From the NCBI GenBank assembly GCA_964247055.1, contig OZ176053.1, positions 9,424,001-9,488,000 of the forward strand: a stretch of DNA of 64,000 nt. Reading direction: 5' to 3'. Below the pieces are notes generated by a model that saw only the letters and a list, made by a program, of their open reading frames with translations, ran no database searches and was not told the DNA's origin. This stretch comes from Paragordius varius (Eukaryota > Nematomorpha). Made by a program: the position numbers and the translations under genes. Positions 17,001-31,500 of this stretch are shown piece by piece. The stretch's first letter is position 1; each line of letters opens with the position of its first letter.

Positions 17001-17522
17001 AACATGGCAAAAGTTAATATGTTTAAAGAATTTAATGATAATAATTTTGTCCCTGATATTGTATGTCAAAAAATTGCTTATTCACCACATTTTTCTATGC
17101 ACAAAACCTTTTTTATGACTGTTCCACCATTTTTTTGTAATTTTTTTGCTATATAGAATTGATTTCACACCTAAAATACTGAGTAATCATATATTATTTT
17201 GCCTCTTTTAATTTTCGAAAATCGCTTACTTATCATAAAGCTTTATACCATTATTTCTTGATACAATACATAGAAACGTCGCAATAGAAGCTCTAAAGAT
17301 GGAAATGAGTCTTCAGATAATCAAAGCTTATCAGATTCTTCCTCAGATCATGATTATACTTTGCCAAATGATGTAAATGCAAAACGCCGATCATTACCCA
17401 ATAATAGAAATTTAAACAGTTCAAATTATAACTCAAATACCGTTACCAATAATGCTGTAAAAAATGCATTAAGTAGCATGGATAATAAAGTAAAGAATAA
17501 AATAATAAAGATAAATGTAGAT

Positions 17523-17568
<46 letters not shown>

Positions 17569-19856
17569 AACTTGCCTATTTTTCATTTCATGACTCAAAA
17601 AAGATAGGCTATATTGGAGAAAATTAAGGCTTAAAAAATATTCTGACATTTTATGTTTTGTCTATCTATTCAATTTTTAATGAAATTAAGTGTATTACAT
17701 TCATAACTATTCCTTATTTTACCAACACAATGACAGCCTATATAATTAAGATTTAAACAAAGATGACCAAAACGCTTATTTGTGGTACGCAAAATGCTCT
17801 AAAAATGTAAAAAAATTGGATTTCAATTAAAAAGATTATTTAAAAGATATATCATTCAAAATTGGGCTCAAATTAAATAAAAAAAACCAAAAATTACCTA
17901 AGCAGCCGCGCAGATATTTGTGGGGACCACTGGTTTAATTGATATAAGTTTTTTACTATCTATGATTTGTACACCTTTATAATTTCAATCTTTATTGTAA
18001 AACAAGGCAACAAACTCTTCAGACGTGTTCGTTTTCATGTTAAGCAGTAAGGCGGGTGGATGTGGCCTTAACCTGATTGGTGCTAACCGTTTAATCATGT
18101 TTGATCCGGATTGGAATCCTGCCAATGATTCTCAGGCTATGGCTCGCGTTTGGCGAGACGGTCAAGCTAGTTCTCATTGTTTTTTGTACCGATTTTTAGC
18201 GGTAATATATATATATATTTGTTGAATTGAATTGAAAAAAATAATTTTTTTTAGCATATTAAGACATAATTATAAAAGTGTTTTCTTTTGTTGAAAAAAT
18301 ATGGCACACGATTAGAATGTTTATGATTTACAATGAGTAATTTACGCCAAACTATCTAAATACATCTGAATTTCATTTTCTACCGTTTTTTAGCTATATT
18401 ACATATATTATATAAGACCATTTAGTAACAATCATACAATCTAACAAAAACTCGAAATGTAATAACTTTCACTGTTATATGAAACCATAATAACTATTTA
18501 ACCGACTTTTTTTTCCAATATGTATAGACTGGTTCAATTGAAGAAAAAATTTTTCAACGACAATCACATAAAAAATCGCTTAGCGACAGTGTTATAGATT
18601 CAGCCACCACTGCAAACAAGCAAGACCCAAAATCCCTTAATATTGATGGTAAAATTTTGGCTGGCTAAAATGTGTTTGCCTAAAATATTTTGGCGCACTA
18701 TAACATTCCATAGTTAAATAAGGGTAAACGTAATAACGTACACCTAAATGAATAAATTGAAAAAAAAGAATAAGCTTGCTTATATTATTTAAACACATTA
18801 CTAAGATTTTATAAATATAAGTTAAAACTATATATACAACCATACCTTTTTTATCTAAAACTAAACAGAAAATAATTATAAATAAAACACATATGATCTA
18901 TTATATCTCTCTTCGATGCATTAAAATAAGTAATATTTTCGATTTTTCCATAGAATCCTCATATAACCATCATTTTTCACGTGATGAATTACGTGAATTA
19001 TTTACGTTTTCACCTGATCCCAATTTATTGAGTGATACGCATGAAAAACTTAAATGTAAACGGTGCCAGATAATACAGTTACCTCATAATATTAATAAGG
19101 CGATACCGGACAAAATCGATAACTTGGATAACCCTGAAAATTCATTAACATTAAAGGCTAATGCCCCAGAAATTAAAAAAATATTGGTGACTCAATTAAA
19201 ACCGCCTCCACCTAACGCTGATTGTAGCAGTCCCATTCTTGATTGGTATGTCATTTTTGTATTTTATTGTATTAATGTGAGGTACAATATTTATTTTTGT
19301 ATTTAATGGTTTTGGTACAATATATGTATTATAGAAAATCAGAGTATTATGTGTCATATTGAGTCCAAATTAAAAAAAATCGCAAAAAAGAGAAATATAA
19401 TGACTTATTTTAAATAATTGTATACATATACATATATATATGTATATATATATATATTATATATTAAAATGCTCATATTAAAACAACAAATTTTTTTTTT
19501 CAATATTCTTAGAATGTTTATATTGCAAAATTTATTCCATCAATTTTTAAATTTACAATTACTATCAATATATTTATATATATATATATAATTTATCTAA
19601 TTTTAGGTTTCACGCCGCAGATCGTAAAAGCCTCCAGCCATGCAAAGATGTCTGTTTTGTTTCTGCGGCCTTTGGGGTTTTTGATAATAACTGTCTCAGC
19701 AGTGATGACAATTTCGATGTCAACTTAGATGTTAAAAGATTGGTTACGTTTGTGTTTTATCAATTTTCTCAATCCGATGGATCAACCAATACTGCTGCAA
19801 TAAAAAATGACGAATATTTAAAAGAAAAAGACCTACAACATGAAGAAGATATTTAA
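11074..19856 (+). CDS. RAD54: RAD54 recombination ATPase (SNF2 family), 20 exons
   Basis: Swi2/Snf2 translocase that works with RAD51 on chromatin in homologous recombination. Exons: 11074-11076, 11103-11159, 11182-11377, 11442-11577, 11728-11925, 12260-12443, 13180-13299, 13683-13893, 14166-14273, 14364-14513, 15136-15315, 15565-15717, 16140-16253, 16357-16480, 16838-17060, 17274-17489, 18007-18201, 18528-18648, 18954-19245, 19607-19856; about 1,076 residues. Seen: N-terminal [11 protein letters not shown] (vertebrate RRSLAPSQLAK), [12 protein letters not shown], Walker A MGLGKT (217-222), DEGH (403-406), [64 protein letters not shown] and [16 protein letters not shown]. It is about 330 residues longer than human RAD54L (747), mainly through Asn/Ser-rich insertions before DEGH and in lobe 2 (about 670-795, exons 15-16). 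Introns 1 and 2 are 26 and 22 nt. The acceptor at 18007 and the first exon are the least certain joins. Confidence 0.93.
11077..11102 (+). other. Ultra-short RAD54 intron 1 (26 nt), directly after the start codon
   Basis: GTAAATTT...ATTTTAG follows an ATG, so exon 1 would hold only the start codon. The next exon opens in frame with [11 protein letters not shown], which matches the N-terminus of vertebrate RAD54. Other upstream ATGs in the 98-bp spacer run into stops or the wrong phase. Confidence 0.65.
11160..11181 (+). other. Ultra-short RAD54 intron 2 (22 nt)
   Basis: GTAAATTACC...TTTTTAG between SPYSPMNT and [10 protein letters not shown], phase 0. Reading through shifts the frame and reaches a stop within about 25 codons. 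Twenty-two nt would be among the shortest animal introns I know of. Confidence 0.65.
12765..12990. mobile_element. Small MITE in RAD54 intron 6, family with 24031-24250
   Basis: Ends are inverted: CCACCCTTGAATAATT on the left and CCACCCCTGAACGATTC on the minus strand at the right. The interior shares 'taatacagaaaaaat' and 'gttatattagcccaaaaac' with a copy in intron 2 of the serine protease. It is noncoding. Confidence 0.5.
14062..14092. repeat. (TA)n microsatellite
   Basis: TA dinucleotide run in RAD54 intron 8. Confidence 0.8.
17524..17567. repeat. (TA)n microsatellite
   Basis: TA run just downstream of the donor of RAD54 exon 16. Confidence 0.8.
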
Positions 19857-22559
19857 CATACTCAATCTTTATTAATTTATATAAATCGCAATAAATATAG
19901 GTTATATGTTATTTGTTATAACCATATATTTTTAAATTTGCCAAGGATTGAATTTTATATTTATTATATCTTAGACTAACTGTTTAAAATCCATATTTCC
20001 TACTTTTTTTATATTAAATTAAAACTTGTTCGCAATTTTTCACACTAGTTGTTGAGCCAGAGTTGACACTTGGGGTTTATATTTGCACTAAACTGAGGAT
20101 AAAATTATAATTGCGGTAAATAAATAATTTTATTAAGAATTCAATACTCTGATAATTTTGTGTCGCCTAACTATGCGTTTCCGTGGCAAACGATACTAAT
20201 AACGGCGAAATTGAAACCGTTTTTGTCGGTTAGTTATTTCCTGCTCCACATAACCGGTTTCGCACCAATAGTTTTATTAAATGAATAAATTTGTTCAATA
20301 TATGTGTATTTATATATGCTCAATTTTTTAAAGATTATATCTTACCATTAATTATGCAAAATAAACGACATTCTATAACAACATTAAATTTCACAACGCA
20401 AATTAAACTTAATATGTGCAAAATAGAGTTTTACCAAAAAACGGCTATTTAAGAACATCTCTTAATAATAATTTATGCTTTAATTTGGCTAAATAACTTA
20501 ACCCAATGGATTTTGGGGTAAAAAAGTTGGTGAAATGTTTTAAGCCATTTTGTTTGTTTCCACAAAGCGGAGCCGAACCGGCCAATTTAAGCAATTCGAC
20601 TTTATATAGCGCAAAAATATTTTATATCAAATTAAAATTAAAATAGATGGCTACTTCTCTGCAAGATTACGTCAAAGCTATTTTTATACCAATTTCTATA
20701 TCTGAGTAAAATAATATCAGGGTTTATGTAAAAATGGCTTAAATTAAAATATTGTTTTCTTGCATTTTTGATAAACTTTCTAAAATGATTTTCAGTTGGG
20801 CCTATTCTATTGTAATTTTAATTTACACAACAGTTACAATAGCTATTATTAACCTTCGATATTTCAATTGGTTAAAGGGGGATCGGTTTAATTTATGTGG
20901 TTGTGGCCATGTATTAGACATATTAATTATTACATTAAAATTGTTGCCCACATCTTATTTTATTGGGAACAAGCGCCACTGTATTTTTCTCCTCAATATT
21001 AATTAATATATAACAAATAAAAATGAAAAATCAACATAATAATAAACATATAAAATAAATACTCCCAATCAAAAAACGGAAATGTTCCTATCTAAACATA
21101 TTATGTCCATTTGAATAAAAGTTGCCAAGATCTTATCCATAAATTAAAATTCATAATGATTTTAAAACTCATTCTATGTGTAGAATAAGGCTGATACTCC
21201 ATCTCAAATTGATTCTAATACGAATTTTTTTATCTAAGAACCAATGGTTTAATAGAATAAAATGCTCATAGTTTTATATAAAATGTGGATCGAATTTCGT
21301 TATTGCAGTTAATTGTCCTCTTGAAAGAAAAAATTGAATAATTAAATGCTTCATTGAATCAGCAATGAATAAATTTTAACTTAATTTGTCTATCCTGTTT
21401 CTAAAATATACTATAATAATCCTTACAATCCAATTTTTTTCTGGATCTAAACGCCCACAACTGATAAATTCATTAAAATTTTAATTCAGGATTCCTTATA
21501 TTTATTCTAACGGAGACAAAATAACAATTAAAGGATATATTTTAGTATATTATTATCGACCTAAATATATATAGCTTCGTATTTAAACAAAAGTTATCTA
21601 GATAATATGAAATCAAAGTATTTATGTATTTCCTATTGTTTTTATTCATATAATTTAGTTATAACTATGATAACTATTCACTTCCTATTTAGTTTATTAT
21701 ACACTATTCCTACAAATTAATTTAACAATAGGTAAAAATTTAACAAATTTCTCCAAAATGTTTTTTAAGCAAATTTAAAATTAAGATACCAGTTAGGTAG
21801 AGAAAGTGAAAACAGAATATTTTAACGAAATTAAATAAAATTTATTAACAACATTTACTTTTTCGATTAGTAACAATTGTTTGATACTCGATTAATTTAT
21901 TTTCATAATTTTAGTTATAATTATATATGACGTTCATCAATGGATTAACAATGGGCTAATCATATAAACACAACATATATAGCCGAATAAAAAATTATAT
22001 TTTTCTACGTATGCATGTATTACCTTCAATTTAAACATCGTTTCCCATCTAATTCGGAAATCCGATTAACAATTCATCCCATTGCTAGATGTTAATGAAA
22101 AAAAATGCATTTTAATTTAAGTTACCACACTTAAAAATATTTATATTATTTGATGATGTTTCCATTGTTTTAACTGTCAAGGTGTGTCTACGTCGTTTAA
22201 TACAACCATGTATGTAAGAATGGAGACAAATATATATCTATTATCTTCGGAATGATCCAATTTCAATGATAAATACGTTATTTAACCAAAAAAATGCTGA
22301 ATAAAAAAGATTATCAAAAATTAATTTGTTTAACTATACAAAATTGCTACCTACATACATAGATACATACAATACAATTTAAAACGCCCAATACAATAAT
22401 TTGAGTTTTTAATTAATGTAGAACAATGTATATAAATGTGTATGATAAAATCTCAGAAATGTCATAATCGACAAAACATTTTCTGTGTTTGCAAAAATAT
22501 TTTATGAAATAAATAAACAAATAACCAAATTGATTATCCCTACCCAAAGACTCCTCTAT
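19857..22559. other. Intergenic, RAD54 3' end to protease start
   Basis: A candidate polyadenylation signal AATAAA lies at 19890-19895, 34 nt after the RAD54 stop. The rest is AT-rich; no coding region, RNA gene or repeat end could be supported. The open frame at 20752-21006 has no ATG matching its start and no recognisable content. Confidence 0.4.
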
Positions 22560-25500
22560 ATGAAATATAAAAAATACATATCTGGAGAACATGCTTCCAA
22601 TTACTTTACTACACCAAGGTCCAATAAGAGAACCTTACCTATCTCAATAACATCTACAATAATTGTAATATTAATATCAATATACTTTTGTAGCCATCCG
22701 AGCTTGGTGAGGGCTCAATTCGATGATGGTACGTACAATTTAATCTTAACAATTTATAATTACTGTAACCTCGTTTGACTGTAAGGTCACTGTAAATCAC
22801 TTCGGGCTTGATTTAAAAATATATGTGAATATTTCCGAAATTTCTAAAAATTTTAAAAAGAGACAAAATAAATAATTGTTTTAATGAGGTCATTGCCGCA
22901 ATCTGACCTTTTCCGGTGCAAAAATATGGTTAAATTGAATAATATAAGTAATTCAAAACCAATAAGGTCCCTATTTAAATAAACTCAAGTTTTTAAAGAA
23001 TATAGAGCCTAAAAATATTGTATTCCTATAGAGTTTTGGTTGTTATGATCAAATATAATCATTTCGGTATTAATTTATATTTGCCAAGAAAACATTTCAT
23101 TAAATAGTACTATATACACCTTTTTTCGCGAGCAGAAAGTGAATCATTTGACCAATTCGGTGAAGATTTGCCCCAACGTTATAATCCGTTTGAGGGACCA
23201 CCTGGACCTCCATCTGATTCCGATGATTCCGATGGACCTCCTGTTGTTTCTGAGGGCAGGGGAGGCCCGCAAGAATACGATTCAGATGAGGGGCCACATC
23301 GCTCAGAACGTGACGAAAACAGTGATAATGGCGACAGTGATCAAGGCCCTGTAAACCATGATGAAAGTCATTACCGAGAACCGAACAGATCTGGTCACAC
23401 CGATACGGATGACACAGATAAAAACAAAAACACTGAACCCGATTCCAATCAAAATGAACAGAGCAATGATGGTATCTTGCGTTTTTTAGTTATTTTATTA
23501 CTAAAGACAAATAACGAAAATTACGATGCAATAAGCATAGGATTGTTGTATAATTAAATAGGCATTTTAAAACTTCCTAAAATGATTTAAATTTTTGGTC
23601 ATCCCATATATTTATGTATATTAGAAGTTCATCCCATCATAAAATAATATGTACGCACTTATTATTAAACTATAATTTATATGACATATATGAATTTGTT
23701 ATAAAATATTTAATATGATTCATATGTTTGCATACAAACGATAATGTTTTGATATAGCCACATGTAAAAATAATTAATTATTGCGCTATGGCGTAAAATT
23801 AATTTTCTAATATAAGTGAGATTCTTCCTAACAATAATAGGTTTAATTAAGCCAAAAATAAGTCAATTATTCAAATACACCCCCCATTATTTTTAGAGTC
23901 CTTTACGCTCTTCGAGAAATGATAAAAACTCTCTAATTAATCATTCTTTCGGATATGCACTTTAGTTGGATATGTAATAATTAATTGTGACGACCATAGA
24001 ATCACCATATTCAATAAACACCTCGAATTCAATTCACCCTAAAATTAACTGAGTGTTTTCTAACATTTAAAACTACCTATATTTTTTTATATTTTTAAAA
24101 AATGATTCGTTTAATATTATCATAATACTGAAAAAATCATAGACTATGCCATGAATATAAATGAGTTATATTAGCCCGAAAACACAAATATTATTTTTAG
24201 GGTGATTTTGAATTGTTCAAGGGTAAATTATAATTGTTCGAGGGTGAATATGATGTGTAAATGGTATGGTATCATTTTATTGATCATAAATTTTTCGAAA
24301 CAGCTTAAGCCTGATATATTAGTTTGATTTTTCATTGAAACCACAAATTAACCCATACTTATTTTGCAAGAAATTATAATTTGTATGTACATTAGCCAAC
24401 CAGAATGATTCCAGTCCACAACGCTCTGCCGGGGTCCAAGAAGGCCGTTCAGGCGATGGAAATAGTACGGAAGAAGACGCCGATGAAGCTTTTGATGAGG
24501 CTGGACGCCTTGGAGTCGATGACTTTCCACCCCCACCTCAAGGACAGCAAGATGAAGGGAATCAGGATGAAGAACAAACGGAAGACAACGGACCGTAAGA
24601 TTTTTTCAAAAAAAATTACTAATTCTATATTTTACCTATTAAAAATGTTTTTAATGGTAACGATATGTTTTAATCTAAATAAAGCATATTTGGGTGTAAT
24701 GGTTCATTTCTACAAATAAATATGTTATAATTTGGGGGATAATCCATAATAATAATTAGATTCAAAGAGAATTGCTATATATCTGTTTTTGTAAACGATA
24801 ACATTGAACTTATAAAACACTTGTAATCCCTGATATATATCTTTATTTTACTTCTTATAAACAGTTAGGAATTTACGAAAAACCCTTGTATTATTTTTTA
24901 TTAAGAAACAATATGATAGGTGTAAAAGTCTTGAAACTATTAACCAATCCCAAGAAAGCCTTTAAGATAAAAGTGCATAAAGGTTGAACCCTTGCTGGTT
25001 ATCAGCACAGTAGGCAGTTTTGCTTTATTGAAGGTCGTAATTATCAATATAAATTTTTAACAAAAATTTTTTAAATCAATTTATATAGTGTAGATGGTCC
25101 GGGCGCTCACCCCCCATCTTATGATGAAAATGAAAGAAATTCCAGCAATGAAGAAGGCGTCGAACCAGATGGGCCACCTCCAGAAGAAACGGAAAATCAA
25201 GAAGGACCTGAAAGATCTGATTCGGAACAAGAGGAGGAGCAATCACCTCATAGCCATCCCTCTGAAAGTATGAATATTCCATAAACTCTTATTTATCAAA
25301 AGTAATATGTAATAAGAGAAAAAATATTTTGTTGTTATTATAACACACCGAATCGACAATGCTTTCATGTTGTGGTTGTTTGTAATGAAAATCAGGACGA
25401 GCTAAATTAGCTGTAGTAGAAAAAATAGGCCAGGTAGCCTGTATTCATGATATTAAATGCGTCTCCAAAATTACACCCCGGGTTTATAGTTTTTAACCCG

Positions 25501-28500
25501 TCCAATATTCACAAAACTAATATTTAACAACTCTGTTAATTACACTGTTCAACAAGGTTTTGCACCACCCCATTATTTTTGCATTTTCTGATACCTAATG
25601 GCATGGAAAGGCCAAAACAAAAAAGAAAATTGAGGCCACCAATAGGATTTTTCCGAAATTTATTTAAATTTGTATTTAATTTAAAAATAACAATCATTCC
25701 TCGTGGATATATGTTTAAATATTCAAACGAACAAGTCGATACAAGTAATATTCCATGCATGAATAACAAAATTCTAGGCATTAAATAAGATACTAAACAA
25801 GCTAAGAGCCAAAGTATTAAAAATCTAAAAGGGGTTTATGTATAGTGTGATAGATCCGGGCGGCTGCACAAGCTCTGCATAACCCCCAAGCGATCCAATT
25901 ATGCCAGATATGGCAAAGATAACAATAAGTAATCGTAAAGCGATAAGAGAGACTTGCAAGGAAAATCCAGGCAAATTGACATGTCAAATTAACCAATTCA
26001 CAGAATAAAGTTAGATAAATTCTACAATTAAATTGAATAAAAAGATTAGGTAAATACAAATGGTCCAATCCCAAGTAAATTCTACTAAAAGTGGCTACAC
26101 AACATCCATCTGAAATTAAAAATACAAAACAACCAATAATTTTAAAAAATAAAGTATATCCATTAGGTATAAATAAAGGATTTTTTGTAAGAACCAACTC
26201 AAGAAAAAAAGCCTAATAAGTACTCGAAAGAACGAAAACTAACAAAAAAAATATAGTCTATCTAAAAGCCGAAGGTTTAAACCATAGAATGCCTTTTTTA
26301 GTATTTTTTTAAAAATTTTTTATACGTATTAAAAATTCACTTGAAAGAAAAAGACTAAATTTTGACGTTTAAGTCCGTACTATTTTTTTCTATCTGATAT
26401 TTAAATGACATATTTATATTCAAAAGATAGAGTTTAAAACGCTTTAATAAATGATATTAAGTTTATAATATAATAACATTTTATTATAAAGTTATATTTA
26501 ATTTTCTCTCGATTTTCTCTTGTTTTTGAAAAATTGAAAAACCTAAAATATTTCAAAATTCTGATTGGCGGGATCAAAAATTTTTTCACATTTGGTTTTA
26601 AAACACTGAAATTAGTCATAATATAAAAGTTTGAGTGGTGGTGCTCAAAAATGTCCAAATTTGTCGACTAGTGTTATGCATTATATATATGACAGCTTTT
26701 TAATCGGTTTTTAACAATTAAATATTTATTAGTTTCGCATAATAAACGGCTAAACGGTTTTTTACTGATTTTGTGGGTTAAAATAAAGTCGCACAATATT
26801 CTATTGGTTATAAACTTATTTTATTAAAATGCCACATAACTGCTACTATTTGATAAATGAAAAAATGATTAAAATTTGATCTAATAACATATGTTAAAGC
26901 TGTTTACCCCAGTTTTAAATTATTATTCCTATCATCACAACAAATTAAAATAATATTCTCAATAAATATATAACAGACTCAAGTATACATTAATCATTTA
27001 AAGTTTGTTAACGGCTTACATGGTTATGATATCGCTTTAAGTTTTGATATAATAGCCAGTATAGGTAGAAAGGTTTAAAGGTTAATTTCATGTAGAGCGT
27101 TTGAGCATTGTTCCGCACCTAAAAAATCATGACGTAAATTAACTCTTTATATTTTAGTATATATTTCCTTATATGGTAAAATCGTGAGCCAATATATAAT
27201 GTTAAAAAAAATTGTCTACAAAATTACTGAATTAAAGATGAAGCTCCTGGTTCAGATAATGAAGAAAGAAATAATCCTAATGATTATCCTTATCCCTCAA
27301 AGCCAGAAACATCTTCTGGAAATGATGAATCTTATCCCGCTCCAGACGATCAAAGAGAAACTGAAGAAAGACCACCGACACCCAGGCATTATCACAGTCA
27401 CGATGATAGAGATGATAGACCCTCCTATAGAGACCATAGACGATACAGGTAAAATTTTTTGTATTTTGGGTAATAGAATGTTTTGCAGTACAATTGTTTA
27501 AAATAAATAAGTATTATCTTAAAATTTTACTCCTATTCATAAAGAAGCGGAAGGGGACAGGGACTAATTTATATTTATTAATTGAATATAATAATGGATT
27601 CATTAACGGTTAATTGTGCTTAATTATATTGATTTTAGCTTTGGTTATAATTAATCCGACGTCTGCACATTCTAATATAAACAGTTATTAATGTAAATGT
27701 CTTCAAAACTGCCCACATAAACTAGTTATTGTGGACATGTTCTATATCAAATAGGTAAAAATGAAATTAACCTATAAAGGTCCAACTGAATACAAATAAA
27801 CATCTTCGAACCGGAACCCGTTTCCTAAAATTTTAATGGAAACCGCTTGTGTGGTGGGTTTAAGCCTACCTGGTATAAATAGAAAAAGTGATGGCAAATA
27901 AAACACTAGGTTTATTTTCATAAGATTCCCTAACATATATTTTTATTTGTAGGTTCAAATTTTAGGTTATTAAATCTGAATAATCGTACCTAAATATAAC
28001 CCTAAAAATACATATTTTATTATATCTAAAATCGGTTTGATTCAATTATAGCCTAATGATTGCTATTGTTCTAAGTGATTTTTTGTTATCCCGTTTTAAT
28101 AATTTAATTAGCACTTATAAAAAAAATCTAGTAACAACCCGGGTCTAATGGCAACATACAGTATATATAAACATTTCTATCAATTTTCCTTTTTGATTCT
28201 CACATATTTATGAAAATTAGCATTTTCAACAAGTGATGGATTAACTCCCGACATTTTTTTACTAATTATTCGAAAACGATTCTTGTTCTATGTTACAAAT
28301 TTCTTTTTATATGGACTTTGTTTCCAGTATCCCCTCTTTCTCGTTTACTCGTCGTACTCTTTATATACACATATATAGGTTAAGTATTAATTCATAGATC
28401 ATTAGAATATCTTAAGTTTGTAGTAGCAAAAGCTAATTTTACCAAAATGTTTGATTGCATCCACATTCCATTTAGGCCAGAACTAAAACCACGACATAGA

Positions 28501-31500
28501 TTTGACGGAGAACCCCAGGAAGATAATAGCAACAGTTGTTCCTCCTCCCCATCAAACAGCAAGGAGGATTCTGATACAGAACAAAATGGTGGTGGTGCTA
28601 CTCATCGACCAAAAGGTGCCGCTCAACGAAACTATGACGATCACGAGGAACCAGAGCCAGAAAAAGAAGCACCAAGCGATAGAAGATATTATAATAGGGA
28701 ACAAGACGAAGCCCCTCATCACCATCATCATCATCCGTACAGAACAAGAGCAAAATACAATCGCCATCGCCCAGACCCTTATGAGAGAGATGGCGATTCA
28801 CATCATCGGTAAAAATAAAACCATAAAATTTCTTCCTATACAATGGCCACATTATTGGTCAATTTATTTATTTGGGCCAATTGGCAAAACAGTAGCGTAT
28901 GGGTAAAAAACAACAAATGGTTTAAATTACAATGTTTTTTGCTAGCTTACAACATTAAATTATATTTAATAATGGACAAATTTGTATTATATATAATACG
29001 CTACCGTATTTTCAATTGAATAAGTGAATATATCAACATATGTTAACACTGTAATTATTGTTTTATAATTATATTTTTATTTTCTAGTAACTCTCCATCA
29101 CGGAGCTATGGCAATAGAGATTCGCCAGATTACAGGGAAAATGAAAACAATTACAACAATAATAACAATATAGACCGAGAGAACAAACATCACAGAAACG
29201 AGCCCAATCATTCAAATCGGGACCATCATGATGAACGGAATAATAGCGATCACAACGATAATGATGAAGGTCAAGACGGGGGCTATTACACACAAAGAGG
29301 AAGATATGAGTCTGAACCCCAATTATCTCCGTTTATACCGAGACAGTCAGACACTTCAGATAATTACCCAAACAGAAATGAACAGAAAGAGCAATATCCT
29401 TTACCCTTCCCACAAAACTCTCCAGTAAAAAATGAGGACACCGTTTTAGACTACTATGATTGCGGTAATCCCAAGAATATTGATCATCAAACTGATAGTT
29501 GTGTGGGACATGCTTCTCAGTACAAATTAAGCAAATCAAACGGGTTCCGGGCCCGGACTCCTGCTCGGAGATTTGAGAATATTATACATGGAACAACGGC
29601 CCAACCTCATACTTGGCCATGGCAGGTTATATTATCAATATTTAACTAAAATCATAAGATTAATTATTTTGTTTTCAAATTTTATCAATATTTCTTAAAA
29701 TGTATGAGTGAAATAATTTTTATTTTTTGTTTAACTGCTTTATTATATTATGGACTTTAATTAAATTATCTAGTTAAATTTTGAAATACAACATTATAAA
29801 TTTTTTATAATGAAAAAAATATAAAAATATGCTTCAAGTGTAATTTTTATAGATTGCCCTGCTAAAATATGGACGGCTGAAATGTGGTGGATCCATGATA
29901 AGTCAAAGATGGCTGCTTACAGCCGCTCATTGTGTAGAAAGGTAGGTGTAATTATTTTATCCAAATGATTTATGTATACATAATCGTTAATATAATGTTT
30001 TGAAAACTTTTATGAAAATGCTTGCATCTTAGAATGTTAATATAAAAATTCATCATATAATCTCGTCAATTTAGGCATTTAAAAAAATTCATCTTTTTCT
30101 TGAATTAATCATGTTGAACAATTGTTATAATTCTATTTATAATAGAGGTTACAAGAACGATTTCCGTATACTTGTGGGTAGTCATGATTTATTAGATAGG
30201 AGTGATGGTAGTGAGATTCTTGAAATAGCAAGCATCCATATACATCCTGACTGGAATAGGCGAATACTTAAAGTTTCATTATTTTTTTATACTACGTTTG
30301 ACACATTTAAAATATATACAACTAAATAACAGAATGATATAGCTCTAGTCAAACTTAAAAAACCCGTTAAATTCCAAAAAAACTTGCAGCCAATATGTTT
30401 GCCCGTTAATCATTTTAATGTTGATCCTAACACGCCATGCCATGCTACAGGATGGGGACTGACTGAAAGTTAATACTAAATTTAATAATTACCCATTACC
30501 TTTAAAGTTTGTTATCTAAATCGCTAAATGAAGTCTGAATATGATTTTATTTAAAAATATAACTTCTTTTTCCATATAAAATGTTAAATGTTTAAATACT
30601 TTACCATTTAAACATGCATCCAATAAGTAAATTAATAAACCACCCATAAATTATTATTTCATATTGTTATTCAATAATGTCCTACCATAAAAGATTTAAC
30701 CTCTCAAACAAAAGTGTCTATCCTCCCATCTACTATTTATAGTTACAGCTATGAATTATAAAATATAGAAATTGAATCGACTCATTATAATGGTTTTTTA
30801 GTCAAATTATGCATTAATTAACACATTTTGAAACAGGGTTAGGATACAATACCACAATCAGCGTTATTATGATGTAGGAATTTAAATATTCATTCAAGAT
30901 TTAAATCCATTATATTTTACTTTATCTTTTTACCAATTATATAATAATAAATTATAATATAAGTAAATTATTTTTTAATATTTTATACCACAATATTGTA
31001 CGATATGTTATTAGACGGACGCACCAGAACTTTACAACAAACATGCCTCATAGTTTCAGGAGAAGCAGAATGCTTGAAATATAATCGATATCCAAAAGAA
31101 AGGCATACAGTTTGTTCACAATCTCAGGGAACTAATGTTTGCTTCGTAAGAGGATTATTTATTTTTATACATTTTTAAAAATTGCAATGTTTAGAAAAAA
31201 ACCAATCTAAGCACAAGAAAGATTCACAGTATATGTAAGTGTACTCTGCTAGTTTTTATTATTATTGCCAGATAGCATATTCAATACAGTATGCATTTTT
31301 ATGGTTGCTTATTTCAAACTATTGGGTAATTTGCACAGTAGTCTATGGAAAAAAACAATAAAATATTGAATAAAATAAACAAAGTAATGTAAGAAAGGTA
31401 AAATCATTTATTCAACATTTAGTTGTTTTTTCCATTTGAATATTGCCCAACTATAGTGTGAAATAAGCAACCACATTTTTTACTAAATAAAAATGTGTTT

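Noticed and set aside
20550-20600. tRNA-like GGTTCGGCTCC on the minus strand
   Set aside because: No matching acceptor, D or anticodon stems around it.
20752-21006. Hydrophobic 84-codon open frame
   Set aside because: Does not start at ATG, no recognisable family, no splice partners.
28552-28852. Minus-strand and shifted frames over protease exon 6
   Set aside because: Shadows of the His/Asp-rich exon; the chosen frame joins exons 5 and 7 in phase.
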